Source: Gimesia fumaroli (GTDB lineage Bacteria > Planctomycetota > Planctomycetia > Planctomycetales > Planctomycetaceae). From it: DNA of 64,000 nt. Position numbers and translations under genes: made by a program. Within the stretch, counting starts at the first letter, position 1; each line of letters begins with the position of its first letter. Of this stretch, positions 27,999-37,511 are shown in pieces. The stretch is from positions 6,365,164 to 6,429,163 of the forward strand of contig NZ_CP037452.1 in NCBI RefSeq assembly GCF_007754425.1. The letters run 5' to 3'. Under the pieces are notes generated by a model. It ran no database searches, was not told the DNA's origin, and was given only the letters and a program-made list of their open reading frames with translations.

Positions 27999-29531
27999 TT
28001 ACCGTGGCTTCGGAACCGCGTCGATATGTCCGCCGCTGAGGGGAGCGGGAGGCTGGGTCAATCCCCCCGTTAACAACATGCCTCGAATCACGATATCTGT
28101 TTCGCAGTATGCCAGCAGTGCATCGACATACTGCTGTTGCAGCTCCAGACTACGTCGCTGCGCCAGCAACACATCCAGCCAGGCCGCCCGACGCTTGTAA
28201 TAACTATCATAGAGCATCTCGTGAGCCCGTCTGGCTTTGGGTAACATCTCATTCTGATATGCCTGAATATGCTGCCAGGCTGTCTGGTAATCACGGTATT
28301 TCTCAGCCAGCTTCATACTCAAGGTTAATTCCAGCCGCTTCACATCCGCCCGAGATCGATTCAGATCTGCCTGTGCCTGATCGATGGTTCCACTGTTATT
28401 ATCAAAAATCGGCAACGCAATCCCGGCGGTCACCCCCGCGACAGAATTGTCCGTTTCAAAGTTGTGACCAAAATCGACGTCGACCAGAATGTTCGGAATC
28501 GGCTGAACGCGTTCGCGCTCTACGGTAATTTCATCGTGATGGATCTTTTCCCCCGCAGCAATCAACTCGGGACTGTTCTGCAACAGATGATGAAACGCGG
28601 AATCCCAGTCCAGTTTCTCTTCGGTCGGCTCCAGTGACCCACTCAGAGTGGAACGAGTGATTTCCGGAGTCCCCACCATCGCCATCAGATTTCGCCACGC
28701 CTGGTCCAGGTTGTTCTCGGCCTTCTGCAGGTTTAACTGATTCTGGCTTAAATCCACTTCCGATTGCAGAAAGCCCGCCATATTGGTCTGCCCCAGATTG
28801 AGCATTTCCTTGTGGGTCTGCATATGATCTTTCGCGTTCGTAACCAGCTGTTTTTGAATTTCCACATGCTGCTGCGCTGCCAGACATTGATAGAAATGAA
28901 TCCGCACATCATTCAGGACACGCTCATATTGAGCCGAAAGATTCGTCTCTGCGATGCAGGTTGCCTGCGACCATTTCGCGCGGCTCAGTTGCAGTTTTCC
29001 TCCAGTGACAAACTCCTGAGAAATATAAGCCCCCTGCAATTCCCCGGCTGTGCCTGCGATCCCAATCTGATCACTGGCATACCCGACAACAGGGTTCGGA
29101 TAGAGTCCCGCCTGATAAGCGGCCCCCGAAGCAGCATCCACCTGCGCCATCGCCTGGATCAACGTAGGATTATTCGACAGCGCCATTTGCTCGAGTGTTG
29201 CCAAAGACATCACAGCATGATGTTCGCTCGCAGGGGCAGGCAGGCTATCATCAGGAGCCGGCAGCAAAATGGATTCCGCTGGTGCTACCGGGAGGGCGAT
29301 CTCTTCTTCATGATCAACTTGACGCGTCTTTGACTCGGAATGCTCGGTGGGCGCAGTAAAATCATCTTCATCTTCAAGTGCAAGGCGGAACGGCTTTTCT
29401 TCTAATTCCGAGACACGATCCACACTTTGCTTCAAATCCTGCGACTTTGAAGCGTGACGCTCCGGCCCCGTGGCACAACCACTGGCAAAAACCATCACTG
29501 CCAAAACGGCTATCGAAATTTCCCCGTTCAC
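27999..29531 (-). CDS. TolC/CzcC-family outer-membrane efflux lipoprotein
   Basis: A 510-residue protein from GTG 29531, chosen because an AAGGAGG site precedes it and it then starts directly with a lipoprotein signal ending FASGC (Cys19). The ATG 33 bases upstream lacks a usable site. Two outer-membrane efflux protein repeats follow, with long helical hairpins (LVTNAKDHMQTHKEMLNLGQTN) and the conserved VGTPE and GIALPIFDN segments. Partner of tripartite metal or drug efflux; no inner-membrane pump or adaptor is encoded in the window. Two-gene unit with the multicopper oxidase. Confidence 0.9.
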   Translation of the reverse strand: MNGEISIAVLAVMVFASGCATGPERHASKSQDLKQSVDRVSELEEKPFRLALEDEDDFTAPTEHSESKTRQVDHEEEIALPVAPAESILLPAPDDSLPAPASEHHAVMSLATLEQMALSNNPTLIQAMAQVDAASGAAYQAGLYPNPVVGYASDQIGIAGTAGELQGAYISQEFVTGGKLQLSRAKWSQATCIAETNLSAQYERVLNDVRIHFYQCLAAQQHVEIQKQLVTNAKDHMQTHKEMLNLGQTNMAGFLQSEVDLSQNQLNLQKAENNLDQAWRNLMAMVGTPEITRSTLSGSLEPTEEKLDWDSAFHHLLQNSPELIAAGEKIHHDEITVERERVQPIPNILVDVDFGHNFETDNSVAGVTAGIALPIFDNNSGTIDQAQADLNRSRADVKRLELTLSMKLAEKYRDYQTAWQHIQAYQNEMLPKARRAHEMLYDSYYKRRAAWLDVLLAQRRSLELQQQYVDALLAYCETDIVIRGMLLTGGLTQPPAPLSGGHIDAVPKPR

Positions 29532-29902
29532 CGCGACCTCCTTGTCGGCGTCATACTTGCGCATTCCTGTCGCGCAGCCATAGTTGGTTCATCGGTGAAT
29601 TGAGTTTCTCGCTGCGCAGTATTTTGCTCAAAACTACTACAGACGGCAGATTTGGACGTCATCAACCCGATCAATCAGGAAAACCGACATATTCCGCTTC
29701 TGCCGGTCTACACCCGGCTGTGACACAAGAGGCAATCAAGCCTGGATTTCGCTTCAGTGAGAGAAATTCCGGTCATCCGAATCAGAGAAAGAATGGAAGC
29801 GGGCCATTCTGGTGAGAGGAAAGCGAACCTCCGAATCCCCTTCGCAACGGGGCTCCAGCGCATTCAATCCGGGAATTTTGGGCAAACTTTACTGAATTCC
29901 GT

Positions 29903-29926
29903 CCTAAAGTGAATATTTTCTTTAGG
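29903..29926. promoter_or_regulatory. candidate DeoR operator, palindrome CCTAAAG-N10-CTTTAGG
   Basis: CCTAAAG at 29903-29909 and its exact reverse complement CTTTAGG at 29920-29926 are ten bases apart, 150 bases before the DeoR-type regulator gene. A second CTTTAGG lies at 30042-30048 inside the proposed promoter spacer, and a near copy (CTTTTAGG) at about 29937-29944. Spacing and repetition suit an autoregulated DeoR-family repressor, by inference. Confidence 0.5.
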
Positions 29927-30027
29927 TAAGATGAAGCTTTTAGGAAAATTCAAAACAACTGACAGATTTTGATTGATTTTGAAAGATTCTAGAGGTATTT
30001 TGAAAATATCGATTGATAGTCAGCGCT

Positions 30028-30057
30028 TTGTAAGGCATATTCTTTAGGGAATTATAT
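30028..30057 (+). promoter_or_regulatory. candidate promoter of the microcompartment operon
   Basis: TTGTAA (30028-30033) and TTATAT (30052-30057) with an 18-base spacer containing a CTTTAGG half-site (30042-30048). It ends seven bases before the AGGAGGA ribosome-binding site (30064-30070) of the regulator gene, which would give a very short leader. Confidence 0.4.
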
Positions 30058-30076
30058 CGTCTCAGGAGGAGTTTGC

Positions 30077-30838
30077 ATGTCAATGTTGCTTGACGAAAGA
30101 CGGGAAAGCATCCTAAAAATTGTTGAAAACAAGGGATTTGTGTCTCTTGTGGATTTGATGGATTCTGTGGGTGCCTCTGAATCTACCATTCGGAGGGATT
30201 TGGAGTATCTTGACGGAATCGGTCAAATTCGACGAACCCGTGGTGGGGCTGCTTACAGTGGAGAGTCTTTAGCTACATTTGAAGACCGGTCTTTTATGTC
30301 ATCCAGGCAAAAAAGGCAGGTTGCCAAAGCTGTAGCCGACATGATCGCTCCCGGTGAAGCAGTGCTGATGGATGGAGGCACAACCACCTTGGAAGTCGCC
30401 CGGCAACTGGCGGGAAAACAACTGCAGGTTGTCACGAATTCACTGCCGATTGCCAATCTGCTGGTGAATCAGCCACAAATTGATTTGATGTTGATCGGGG
30501 GATTCCTGTTCCCCAAAACGGGAGTCGCATTAGGCAAGACAGCAGTGGACTCACTGAAGAGTGTCCATGTTCGACGGCTCATTATCAGCGTCGGAGGTAT
30601 TACAGAGGACGGACTTTACAACAGCAACATGTTACTGGTGGAAACAGAACAGCAAATGTTTGAAGCAGCAGAAGAAGTGATTGTTGTGACAGACAGCACC
30701 AAATTCGGCCACTCGGCACTGGCCTATTTATGCCCGCTGAACACAGTCGACCACATTGTCGTTGATGACGGCATCACGGAGGAATGGAAAACCGTCATCC
30801 AGGACGCAGGCATCGAACTGACGATTGTAGAAACATAA
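30077..30838 (+). CDS. DeoR-family transcriptional regulator of the microcompartment operon
   Basis: A 253-residue protein. Residues 1-57 form the DeoR helix-turn-helix ([20 protein letters not shown] with [24 protein letters not shown]), followed by the sugar-phosphate-sensing DeoRC domain ([30 protein letters not shown]). The start has a perfect AGGAGGA site. It is the first gene of the operon and probably represses it until a sugar phosphate (fuculose- or rhamnulose-phosphate type) binds. This is the usual arrangement in microcompartment loci of Planctomycetes and Verrucomicrobia. Confidence 0.92.
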   Translation: MSMLLDERRESILKIVENKGFVSLVDLMDSVGASESTIRRDLEYLDGIGQIRRTRGGAAYSGESLATFEDRSFMSSRQKRQVAKAVADMIAPGEAVLMDGGTTTLEVARQLAGKQLQVVTNSLPIANLLVNQPQIDLMLIGGFLFPKTGVALGKTAVDSLKSVHVRRLIISVGGITEDGLYNSNMLLVETEQQMFEAAEEVIVVTDSTKFGHSALAYLCPLNTVDHIVVDDGITEEWKTVIQDAGIELTIVET

Positions 30839-30894
30839 GCATCCCATTCCGGTAGAGTTTACTCATTCAATTCGAAAAATTGAGATCTGATATT

Positions 30895-31605
30895 ATGACA
30901 CAACTTTCCAATTCCATCTCACGCTCGCAGGTAGAACAACTGGTTCGTCAGGCATTATCACAACAACTTGGAGCCGGCCCTGCTGCCGCACCTTCGTCTG
31001 CCCCGAACCCGCTTGTGGTGAATATCTCCGCCCGGCACATTCATCTTTCACAGGAACACCTGGAAGTCCTGTTCGGCAAAGGAGCCGAACTCGAAGTGCA
31101 GAAAGATCTGTACCAGGAAGGATACTTCGCTGCGACTCAGACCGTCGCGGTTGTCGGTCCCCGCCGCCGGATGATTCCCAACGTACGCGTCTTAGGTCCC
31201 TGCCGTGGTGATACTCAAGTGGAACTCGCTTTTACCGATACGATCTCACTGGGACTCGACGTTCCCATTCGCATCAGTGGCGACCTCAAAGGCACACCCG
31301 GCTGTGTGCTGATGGGTCCCAAAGGCGTCGTTGAACTCGAATTCGGCGTCATTCGTGCCGCCCGCCACGTACACATGTCGCCCGCCGACTGTGCTTACTA
31401 CGGCTGCTCCAACGGCGATAACTTACATCTGAGAATTGAATCGGCAGGTTGCACGACCGTCTTGGAAGACGTCGTTGTGCGTGAAAACCCCGAAGTCAAA
31501 CTCGAAGTCCACATCGATACCGATGAAGGCAACGCAGTCGATCTGGATCATGCCACTTCCGTGAAGCTGTATGTTCCGGAATCGTGTAAATGCAAACATA
31601 GCTGA
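30895..31605 (+). CDS. pduL: PduL-type phosphate acyltransferase (microcompartment cargo)
   Basis: A 236-residue enzyme that converts acyl-CoA and phosphate to acyl-phosphate, releasing CoA inside the shell. The two PduL half-domains carry the zinc-site motifs SARHIHLS and AARHVHMS. The first about 22 residues ([20 protein letters not shown]) form an amphipathic helix followed by an Ala/Pro-rich linker, a typical encapsulation peptide. Start ATG 30895 chosen over TTG 30880. It recycles the CoA used by the aldehyde dehydrogenase encoded downstream and hands acyl-phosphate to the acetate kinase homologue. Confidence 0.94.
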   Translation: MTQLSNSISRSQVEQLVRQALSQQLGAGPAAAPSSAPNPLVVNISARHIHLSQEHLEVLFGKGAELEVQKDLYQEGYFAATQTVAVVGPRRRMIPNVRVLGPCRGDTQVELAFTDTISLGLDVPIRISGDLKGTPGCVLMGPKGVVELEFGVIRAARHVHMSPADCAYYGCSNGDNLHLRIESAGCTTVLEDVVVRENPEVKLEVHIDTDEGNAVDLDHATSVKLYVPESCKCKHS

Positions 31606-31710
31606 TCCCTGCGATCAGTGATCTAAATTTTGTGGCAGAATCAATTTCCGGTTCTGCAGAATGAACGAACTGTTTTTTTCTTAACTATCTCTAAAAAGGA
31701 GAACTGACTC

Positions 31711-32010
31711 ATGGCGAAAGCAATGGAAGCCCTGGGAATGGTGGAAACAAAAGGGCTGATCAGCCTGATTGAAGCCGCCGATGCAATGTTGAAAGCGGCC
31801 AACGTACAGATGATTGGCTGGGAAAAAGTGGGTAGTGGCCTGGTAACCGCATTTGTTGTCGGTGACGTTGCTGCTGTGAAAGCTGCTGTCGACGCCGGTG
31901 CTGCTTCTGCCAGCAAAGTAGGCGAAGTCGTGAGCGTTCAGGTCATTCCACGTCCTCACGAAGAACTGGCAAACGTTCTGCCAGGTAAAACTTCTGCTGC
32001 CAAGAAATAA
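31711..32010 (+). CDS. microcompartment hexameric shell protein (BMC-H), first copy
   Basis: A 99-residue single BMC-domain protein ([21 protein letters not shown] to [14 protein letters not shown]), forming hexamers that tile the shell facets. The GSGL segment at the pore position and the PRPHEEL C-terminal segment match PduA/CsoS1-like proteins. AAAAGGAGAA precedes the ATG. The next shell gene is 139 bases downstream; the two products differ through much of their length. Confidence 0.96.
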   Translation: MAKAMEALGMVETKGLISLIEAADAMLKAANVQMIGWEKVGSGLVTAFVVGDVAAVKAAVDAGAASASKVGEVVSVQVIPRPHEELANVLPGKTSAAKK

Positions 32011-32149
32011 TTACGGGTTATGAACATTGACGGCTGAAATTCCTGAAACTGATCGTAACGACGATGATCATAACCAGCTGACGTTCAACTGGTATGAAGC
32101 AACAGGCAAATCAGCTCAACCCATCACAACTAAACAGATCGAGGACAAA

Positions 32150-32419
32150 ATGAGTTCTGAAGCTATTGGTCTTATTGAAACTAAAGGTCTGGTTGCTCAA
32201 ATCGAAGCATCCGACGCCATGCTGAAAGCTGCCAACGTGACTCTGGTTGACCAGATTCAAATCGGCGGTGCATTTATTACCACAGTCATTCAAGGGGATA
32301 TCGGCTCAGTTCGTGCAGCCGTTGACGCTGGTGCTGCTGCTGCTTCTCAAATCGGAGAACTGGTTGGCGCACACGTAATCGCACGCCCCTCTGAAGGTCT
32401 GATGGCCAACTTTATCTAA
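32150..32419 (+). CDS. microcompartment hexameric shell protein (BMC-H), second copy
   Basis: An 89-residue BMC-domain protein from ATG 32150, preceded by GAGGA. The frame is open back to 32027, but those 41 extra residues are polar and unlike the family, so the longer start is rejected. Core ALGLIETKG-type sequence ([27 protein letters not shown]) and pore segment IGGAF differ from the first copy, which could give the mixed shell two pore chemistries. Confidence 0.95.
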   Translation: MSSEAIGLIETKGLVAQIEASDAMLKAANVTLVDQIQIGGAFITTVIQGDIGSVRAAVDAGAAAASQIGELVGAHVIARPSEGLMANFI

Positions 32420-32519
32420 GAGAGCGTACTGTTGGTTCTTTCCGATCATCACATCCAGTGCTGATCGGAGAAACGGAAGTCGAAACACCAGTCTCTAAGT
32501 CACAGAATGGATTCCTGCA

Positions 32520-33710
32520 ATGAAAGTACTTGTCGCCAATTTAGGTTCTACCAGTTTCAAATATCGCCTGTTCGATATGCCCGCAGAAGTGCAGCTTGCA
32601 CGCGGCGGCATTGATCGGATCGGCGAAGAACAAAGTCATTGCTTTGTGGAAATTGGTGAGCATCGGGAAGAGCACGAACAAAACGTGCCCGACCATGCTG
32701 CCGCCGTCAACTTGTGTCTGTCTCAATTGACCAACCCCGAATGGGGCTGTCTCGATTCAGCCGATGAAGTTGCCGGAATTGGATTCAAAGCGGTCTTTGC
32801 CGGAAACTTGAGTGGCATTCGTCTGGTAGATGAAGAATTACTGACCAAGATGGAGGCACTGGCAGATATTGCACCTGCTCATAACCCTCCGTATGCCCGG
32901 GCCATGCGACAACTGCGTCAGGCATTTCCTGAAATTCCGCTTGTTGCCGCATTGGAAACCGCCTTCCATGAAACCATCCCGCCGGAAAATCGTACCTACG
33001 CCATTCCCTTTGAATGGCAGGAAGAATACGAAGTGAAACGCTGGGGATTTCATGGTGCCAGTCACCGGTATATCGGCTCTCGTATGGCCGAACTCACCGG
33101 TAAAGATGATCTGAAGGTCATCTCCTGTCACTTGGGAGGCAGTAGCTCTTTGTGTGCCATGCAGGGTGGCGTTTCCAAAGCCAACAGTCTGGGAATGAGT
33201 CCCCAGACAGGATTGCCGCACAATAATCGTGTGGGTGATTTTGATCCGTTTGCTCTACCTGTCTTAATGAAGGCCACCGGAAAATCTCTGGCGGAACTTC
33301 TGGAAGACTTGTCGAGCAAGGGAGGCCTGTTAGGCATGAGCGGATTGAGTGGCGACTGTCGCGATCTGGAAGAAGCGGCCGCTAACGGGCACGAACGGGC
33401 TCAAACGGCTCTGGGCGTGTTCCACTCTGCAATCCGGCATTACCTGGGAGCCTACCTGACGGTACTGGGCGGCGCCGATGCGATTGTTTTCACGGGTGGA
33501 ATCGGTGAAAACAGCGTAAGTTTAAGAGAAAAAGTTTGCAGCAACCTGGAATGGGCGGGAATTCGCCTGGATGCCGAACGGAACAAGTCAGCCTCAGATG
33601 AGGCACAAATCCAGGCGGACGACAGTAACGTGCAAATCTGGGTCGTACCGACCAATGAGGAAATTGTCGTTGGACGGCAAACAGTAGAAACCATCGAAGG
33701 GCGTTCGTAA
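32520..33710 (+). CDS. ackA: acetate/propionate kinase family enzyme (PduW/AckA-like)
   Basis: A 396-residue kinase that converts acyl-phosphate to carboxylic acid and ATP. Motifs: [12 protein letters not shown] (8-19; usually NxGSSSxK), [22 protein letters not shown] and [10 protein letters not shown]. It lacks an encapsulation helix at either end, so its location, inside or outside the shell, is open. In this operon it would turn lactyl- or propionyl-phosphate made by PduL into lactate or propionate with gain of ATP. Many residues vary from classical AckA, which fits acyl groups longer than acetate. Confidence 0.93.
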   Translation: MKVLVANLGSTSFKYRLFDMPAEVQLARGGIDRIGEEQSHCFVEIGEHREEHEQNVPDHAAAVNLCLSQLTNPEWGCLDSADEVAGIGFKAVFAGNLSGIRLVDEELLTKMEALADIAPAHNPPYARAMRQLRQAFPEIPLVAALETAFHETIPPENRTYAIPFEWQEEYEVKRWGFHGASHRYIGSRMAELTGKDDLKVISCHLGGSSSLCAMQGGVSKANSLGMSPQTGLPHNNRVGDFDPFALPVLMKATGKSLAELLEDLSSKGGLLGMSGLSGDCRDLEEAAANGHERAQTALGVFHSAIRHYLGAYLTVLGGADAIVFTGGIGENSVSLREKVCSNLEWAGIRLDAERNKSASDEAQIQADDSNVQIWVVPTNEEIVVGRQTVETIEGRS

Positions 33711-33760
33711 CGCCCACAGAGAATAAGTATCCTTTTCAGGATTTTACAGGAGTTGGTTCG

Positions 33761-34072
33761 ATGTTTATAGGACGTATTACCGGTAGCGTTGTTTCGTCTC
33801 AGAAAGTCGAAACGATGGTCGGCCAGAAACTGTTCATTGTCGAACCGTTGCGAGTCAACGAAAAAGACCAGAGTGATCTGACTCCCACCGGACGATCGTT
33901 TATTGTCGTCGATACTGTGGGAGCCGGGCAGGGTGAAATCGTCTTGTGTGTGCAGGGGTCATCAGCCCGCTTCACGCCCGAAACCAAAACACTGCCCATC
34001 GACGCCGCCATCATCGGCATCGTCGATCAGGTTCACGTGAATTCAAAAGAGATTTTTAACTCGAAGGATTAA
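33761..34072 (+). CDS. pentameric vertex shell protein (BMC-P, EutN/CcmL), first copy
   Basis: A 103-residue EutN/CcmL-family protein (MFIGRITGSVVSSQKVETMVGQKL; VVDTVGAGQGEIVLCVQG; DAAIIGIVDQV). Pentamers cap shell vertices. A TTTACAGGAG ribosome-binding site precedes it. Its TAA overlaps the ATG of the following membrane-protein gene by one base (TAATG), suggesting coupled translation. Two more BMC-P genes follow in the operon. Confidence 0.95.
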   Translation: MFIGRITGSVVSSQKVETMVGQKLFIVEPLRVNEKDQSDLTPTGRSFIVVDTVGAGQGEIVLCVQGSSARFTPETKTLPIDAAIIGIVDQVHVNSKEIFNSKD

Positions 34073-34617
34073 TGAGCGTTCTGTACAGGAATCAAACGAT
34101 GACCAACCAACCACCACAAATAACTCCACAGCAACGCCTGATGATGATGACCGTCATCTGGCTGGCGTTGATCGTGGGTGTGGTTACGTTTGGTGTCATC
34201 ATTGGGTTCATGGGTCAGGAAAAAGCCGCTGGTGACGATTTACCAATCATCACTTATCTGGGAATCGCCATGGCGGCACTGATGCTGGTACTACGCACCT
34301 TTGTTCCCAATCTGGTGGCACGGAATCTGTTTCGCCAGACAATGGAAAAGGTCAAAGCAGAAGGAAATCAGGATGAGGAAGAGATCCTGGGAACTTACTA
34401 TCAGATTTTCACAACTCGATTGATTATCGGACTGGCATTACTGGAAGGTGCCGCGATGCTCAACCTGGTTGCCATCTTGATCGAAAATCAGAAGCTGCCT
34501 TTTGTCGTCGTCGGCATTTTACTGCTGGTCATGATTGCTTCGGTACCAACGAAATCAAAACTGGACGGATGGATTCGCAACCAGATGGAAAACTATAACC
34601 TGGAACACCAAAACTGA
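34072..34617 (+). CDS. four-helix membrane protein within the microcompartment operon
   Basis: A 181-residue protein with about four hydrophobic helices (WLALIVGVVTFGVIIGFM; LGIAMAALMLVLRTFV; IGLALLEGAAMLNLVAIL; VVVGILLLVMIASV) and a charged C-terminus. It starts at ATG 34072, overlapping the BMC-P stop by one base; ATG 34099, with its own AGGAA site, is the alternative. Flanked by shell and aldehyde dehydrogenase genes on the same strand, it is presumably co-transcribed. Family not recognised. A membrane protein inside such an operon may anchor the compartment or move substrate, but this is inference. Confidence 0.8.
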   Translation: MSVLYRNQTMTNQPPQITPQQRLMMMTVIWLALIVGVVTFGVIIGFMGQEKAAGDDLPIITYLGIAMAALMLVLRTFVPNLVARNLFRQTMEKVKAEGNQDEEEILGTYYQIFTTRLIIGLALLEGAAMLNLVAILIENQKLPFVVVGILLLVMIASVPTKSKLDGWIRNQMENYNLEHQN

Positions 34618-34685
34618 AATTCAAAAGACTGAGACGATGGCTTGAGCTCTGCCTCACAGCCAGACAACTCGGGGAGAAATAGATT

Positions 34686-36116
34686 ATGCAGTCGACTGAA
34701 GAAGCCATTCGCAGTGTCGTACAGGAAGTGTTATCACAACTCAATAATCGAGGCGGCTATGGTTCCGCTTCCTCCACATCACAGCGTGATGGTGACTGGG
34801 GTGTCTTCAGTTGTGTTGACCAGGCTGTCGCTGCGGCCAACGATGCACAGAAACAACTGCTCAACTCCACGCTGGAAGACCGGGCCAAGGCACTCGAAAT
34901 TGTGCGTCAGATCTGTGATACGCAAGCCGAAGAACTGGGCCGCATGGAACTGGAAGAGACCAAAATCGGTCGTCTCGATCATAAAATTGAAAAGCTGCAC
35001 TTAATCAAAAGTATTCCCGGCATGGAATTCATGAAGACGGAAGCCGTCTCCGGTGATAACGGAGTCAGCCTGACCGAATACGCTCCCTTCGGCGTCATCG
35101 GGGCCATCACTCCCGTCACACACAGCCTGCCCACACTGGCCTGTAACTTCATTAACATGGTTGCCTCCGGTAATACACTGGTCGTCAATCCGCATCCCGG
35201 CGGAGCCAAAATCGCCTGCGAAGGGGTTCGACGTTTCAATCAAGCCATCTATCAGGCAACTGGCTTACAAAACCTGGTGACGATTTTGGGAACTCCCACG
35301 CTGGAATCCGCCGATGCCATCTTCAATCATCGCGGCGTGCCTTTGCTGTGCGTTACCGGTGGACCTGGTGTGGCTCGTGCCGCATTGGCTGCCAAGAAAC
35401 GAGCCATTGTCGCCGGACCGGGTAACCCGCCCGTCGTTGTCGATGAAACAGCGGACCTGGAGAATGCGGCCAAATCGATCATCATCGGAGCGGCTTACGA
35501 TAACAACCTGCTGTGTATCGGCGAAAAAGAGGTCTTCGCCGTCGACAGCATCTTCAATGAACTGATGTCCGCTATGGGACGGCATGGCGGATATCAGTTA
35601 AACGATCAACAGGTCGCACAACTGACATCACTGGCATTCTCGCCTCCAACAGAACCGGGCGGACATGCAGTACTCAACCGTGACTTGATCGGCAAAGACG
35701 CCTCTGTCCTCGCCGGCATGATCGGCGTCAGCGTTCCTGCAGGTACACAGTTACTCTACGGCGAAACCGACACGAACAACCCGTTCGTGCCCGAAGAACA
35801 AATGATGCCGTTCGTGCCCTTCATTCGCTGCCGCAATGCCGATCACGGAATCGAACTGGCCAAAGAATTCGAACACGGATTCCGACACACCAGTATGATT
35901 CACTCACGAAATATCGAAACGATCACCAAAATGGGCCGCATCATGGATACCACGCTGTTCGTGCAGAATGGTCCTTGCGGTGCTGCTCTGGGTAACGGCG
36001 GCGAAGGTTATGGGTCCTTCAGTATCGCGACGCCGACCGGAGAAGGAGTCACCAATCCGATGACATTCACACGCTTCCGTCGTTCTACAACTGTAGGACA
36101 TTTCAGAGTCATTTAA
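34686..36116 (+). CDS. pduP: CoA-acylating aldehyde dehydrogenase (PduP-like), microcompartment cargo
   Basis: A 476-residue enzyme that oxidises an aldehyde to acyl-CoA using NAD. The first about 20 residues ([20 protein letters not shown]) form an encapsulation helix joined by a Gly/Ser linker. The core has the aldehyde dehydrogenase fold ([50 protein letters not shown]) and the catalytic Cys in [12 protein letters not shown]. No C-terminal iron-containing domain. It would convert lactaldehyde to lactyl-CoA, which PduL accepts. Confidence 0.94.
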   Translation: MQSTEEAIRSVVQEVLSQLNNRGGYGSASSTSQRDGDWGVFSCVDQAVAAANDAQKQLLNSTLEDRAKALEIVRQICDTQAEELGRMELEETKIGRLDHKIEKLHLIKSIPGMEFMKTEAVSGDNGVSLTEYAPFGVIGAITPVTHSLPTLACNFINMVASGNTLVVNPHPGGAKIACEGVRRFNQAIYQATGLQNLVTILGTPTLESADAIFNHRGVPLLCVTGGPGVARAALAAKKRAIVAGPGNPPVVVDETADLENAAKSIIIGAAYDNNLLCIGEKEVFAVDSIFNELMSAMGRHGGYQLNDQQVAQLTSLAFSPPTEPGGHAVLNRDLIGKDASVLAGMIGVSVPAGTQLLYGETDTNNPFVPEEQMMPFVPFIRCRNADHGIELAKEFEHGFRHTSMIHSRNIETITKMGRIMDTTLFVQNGPCGAALGNGGEGYGSFSIATPTGEGVTNPMTFTRFRRSTTVGHFRVI

Positions 36117-36189
36117 TAAAACAGAACGTGGACAGGACCGTAGTTCTCTTCACAAAACAGCAGATTACCGCCTCAGGAATGAAATTCAT

Positions 36190-36450
36190 ATGTTGACAGG
36201 ACGAGTCATAGGACGAGCAACCGCAACGGCAAAACATCCCAGTCTTGCCGGCTGGCGACTATTGCTGGTGCAAACACTCGATATCCAAGGCAACGCAGAA
36301 GGATTTCCTGAGCTGGTCATCGACGAACTGGGGTGCGGCAAGGGTGATACTGTCCTGCTCACGTCAGATGGTGCCGCAGTCCGGGAAATGGTGGGAACCA
36401 ACAATACCCCCATTCGCTGGGCCACCATGGGTGTCATTGATCAAGAATAA
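36190..36450 (+). CDS. pentameric vertex shell protein (BMC-P), second copy
   Basis: An 86-residue EutN/CcmL-family protein (MLTGRVIGRATATAKHPSLAGWRLL; VIDELGCGKGDTVLLTSDGAAVREM; ATMGVIDQ). The sequence is nearer the third copy (37174-37455; shared KHPSL and ELG segments) than the first, so the first may differ in vertex position or timing. Confidence 0.94.
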   Translation: MLTGRVIGRATATAKHPSLAGWRLLLVQTLDIQGNAEGFPELVIDELGCGKGDTVLLTSDGAAVREMVGTNNTPIRWATMGVIDQE

Positions 36451-36479
36451 TTGAACATAGAAAAATAAAACAAAACGTG

Positions 36480-37151
36480 ATGCAGTTTTCAGAAGAGTTA
36501 GTCAATCAGGTAGTCGCCAATGTTTTGTCGACCCTCTCCCAACAGGGGCAGGGCGGACAAACAACGGGCAGCGTACCACCTGTCACACCGACTGGCGCTT
36601 CCATAACTTTATCAGAAAAAGTCATCACCGCAGATCTGCTGGCAGAAAAGGCCAAGGGGCATTCCTCGGTCGGCATCGCCGCGGGATCACTGTTGACGCC
36701 GTCTGCCAAAGATTATCTGCGAGAATTTCAAATCAGCGTGCATCGCGCCACGTCGTCTGCTGCTCCGAAATCAGGGCAGGGGACTCCCTGGCGGGCGATT
36801 GTGCTTTCCAACTCAATGGCTGTTGAAAACGCGCTGACAACCATCGAACAACAGACCGGCGCACGCTGGTCACAAGAGCTGAGTTCTTCACTGGAAGAAT
36901 CCGTCAAGGATGCAATCAGCAGTTTATGTCGTGCCGATGCGGCAGGAGTCATCCTGTTTGCCTCCACGGCAGAAAAAGCAGCCTGTCTGGCTAACCGAAA
37001 CGATAGAGTTTCTGCGGCCGCCATTCAGGATGTGAACCATTTACGAACCGTCATCACACAAATGAGCCCGAATCTGATTTGTGTGAACCCGGAACAGAAA
37101 TCGTTCATGGAACTAAGAAACCTGATGAAGGTCTTTGTCAACGCAGGTTAG
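36480..37151 (+). CDS. RpiB-like protein with encapsulation helix (microcompartment-associated, unknown)
   Basis: A 223-residue protein from ATG 36480; an in-frame GTG lies one codon upstream. Residues 1-22 (QFSEELVNQVVANVLSTLSQ) match the helices on PduL, PduP and the aldolase. A linker and the segment ITADLL..LLTPSAKDYLRE (about 49-81), resembling a motif of EutT/PduO-associated proteins, come next. Residues about 105-223 (LANRNDRVSAAAIQDVNHLR..NLICVNP) resemble the C-terminal half of the RpiB/LacA sugar-phosphate isomerase fold. I cannot see a complete active site. It could be an isomerase, a dead relative that binds sugar phosphate, or a scaffold. Confidence 0.8.
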   Translation: MQFSEELVNQVVANVLSTLSQQGQGGQTTGSVPPVTPTGASITLSEKVITADLLAEKAKGHSSVGIAAGSLLTPSAKDYLREFQISVHRATSSAAPKSGQGTPWRAIVLSNSMAVENALTTIEQQTGARWSQELSSSLEESVKDAISSLCRADAAGVILFASTAEKAACLANRNDRVSAAAIQDVNHLRTVITQMSPNLICVNPEQKSFMELRNLMKVFVNAG

Positions 37152-37173
37152 TCCCTGCATGAGGAAATGAATT

Positions 37174-37455
37174 ATGAAAATCGCAGAAGTCATCGGAAAA
37201 GTGACGCTTTCACGCAAGCATCCCAGTCTGGATGCTGCCCGGTGGGTGATTGCGATTCCCTTAAAGAGCGATGAGCTCAACAGCAGGAAAAAAAAGAAAA
37301 CGGAACCATTCATTATTTACGACGAGCTGGGTGCAACACCGGGCTGCCAGATTGCAGTCAGTGAAGGAGCAGAAGCAGCCGCTCCTTTTCACCCTGATGT
37401 AAAACCGATTGACGCCTATGTGTCAGCGATTCTGGATCAGGTCGAAGTTTACTAA
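37174..37455 (+). CDS. pentameric vertex shell protein (BMC-P), third copy
   Basis: A 93-residue EutN/CcmL-family protein (MKIAEVIGKVTLSRKHPSLDAARWVI; IIYDELGATPGCQIAVSEGAEAA; AYVSAILDQVEVY). A basic stretch RKKKKTEP in the middle is unusual for the family. It starts 22 bases after the RpiB-like gene. Confidence 0.94.
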   Translation: MKIAEVIGKVTLSRKHPSLDAARWVIAIPLKSDELNSRKKKKTEPFIIYDELGATPGCQIAVSEGAEAAAPFHPDVKPIDAYVSAILDQVEVY

Positions 37456-37511
37456 ATCGAATCACACTAATTGAAAACACCTTTTTAAATTTATCCTTTG
37501 GAGTCAAAACA

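Larger units (their letters stand above)
29532..30076. other. control region between the copper genes and the microcompartment operon
   Basis: Non-coding, divergent promoter region. The right half (29890-30060) is AT-rich and holds the CCTAAAG/CTTTAGG palindrome, at least one more CTTTAGG half-site and a promoter listed separately. No ORF with coding character. Confidence 0.7.

Noticed and set aside
32027-32149. N-terminal extension of the second BMC-H gene
   Set aside because: The extra 41 residues are polar and unlike any shell protein; ATG 32150 has a good ribosome-binding site.
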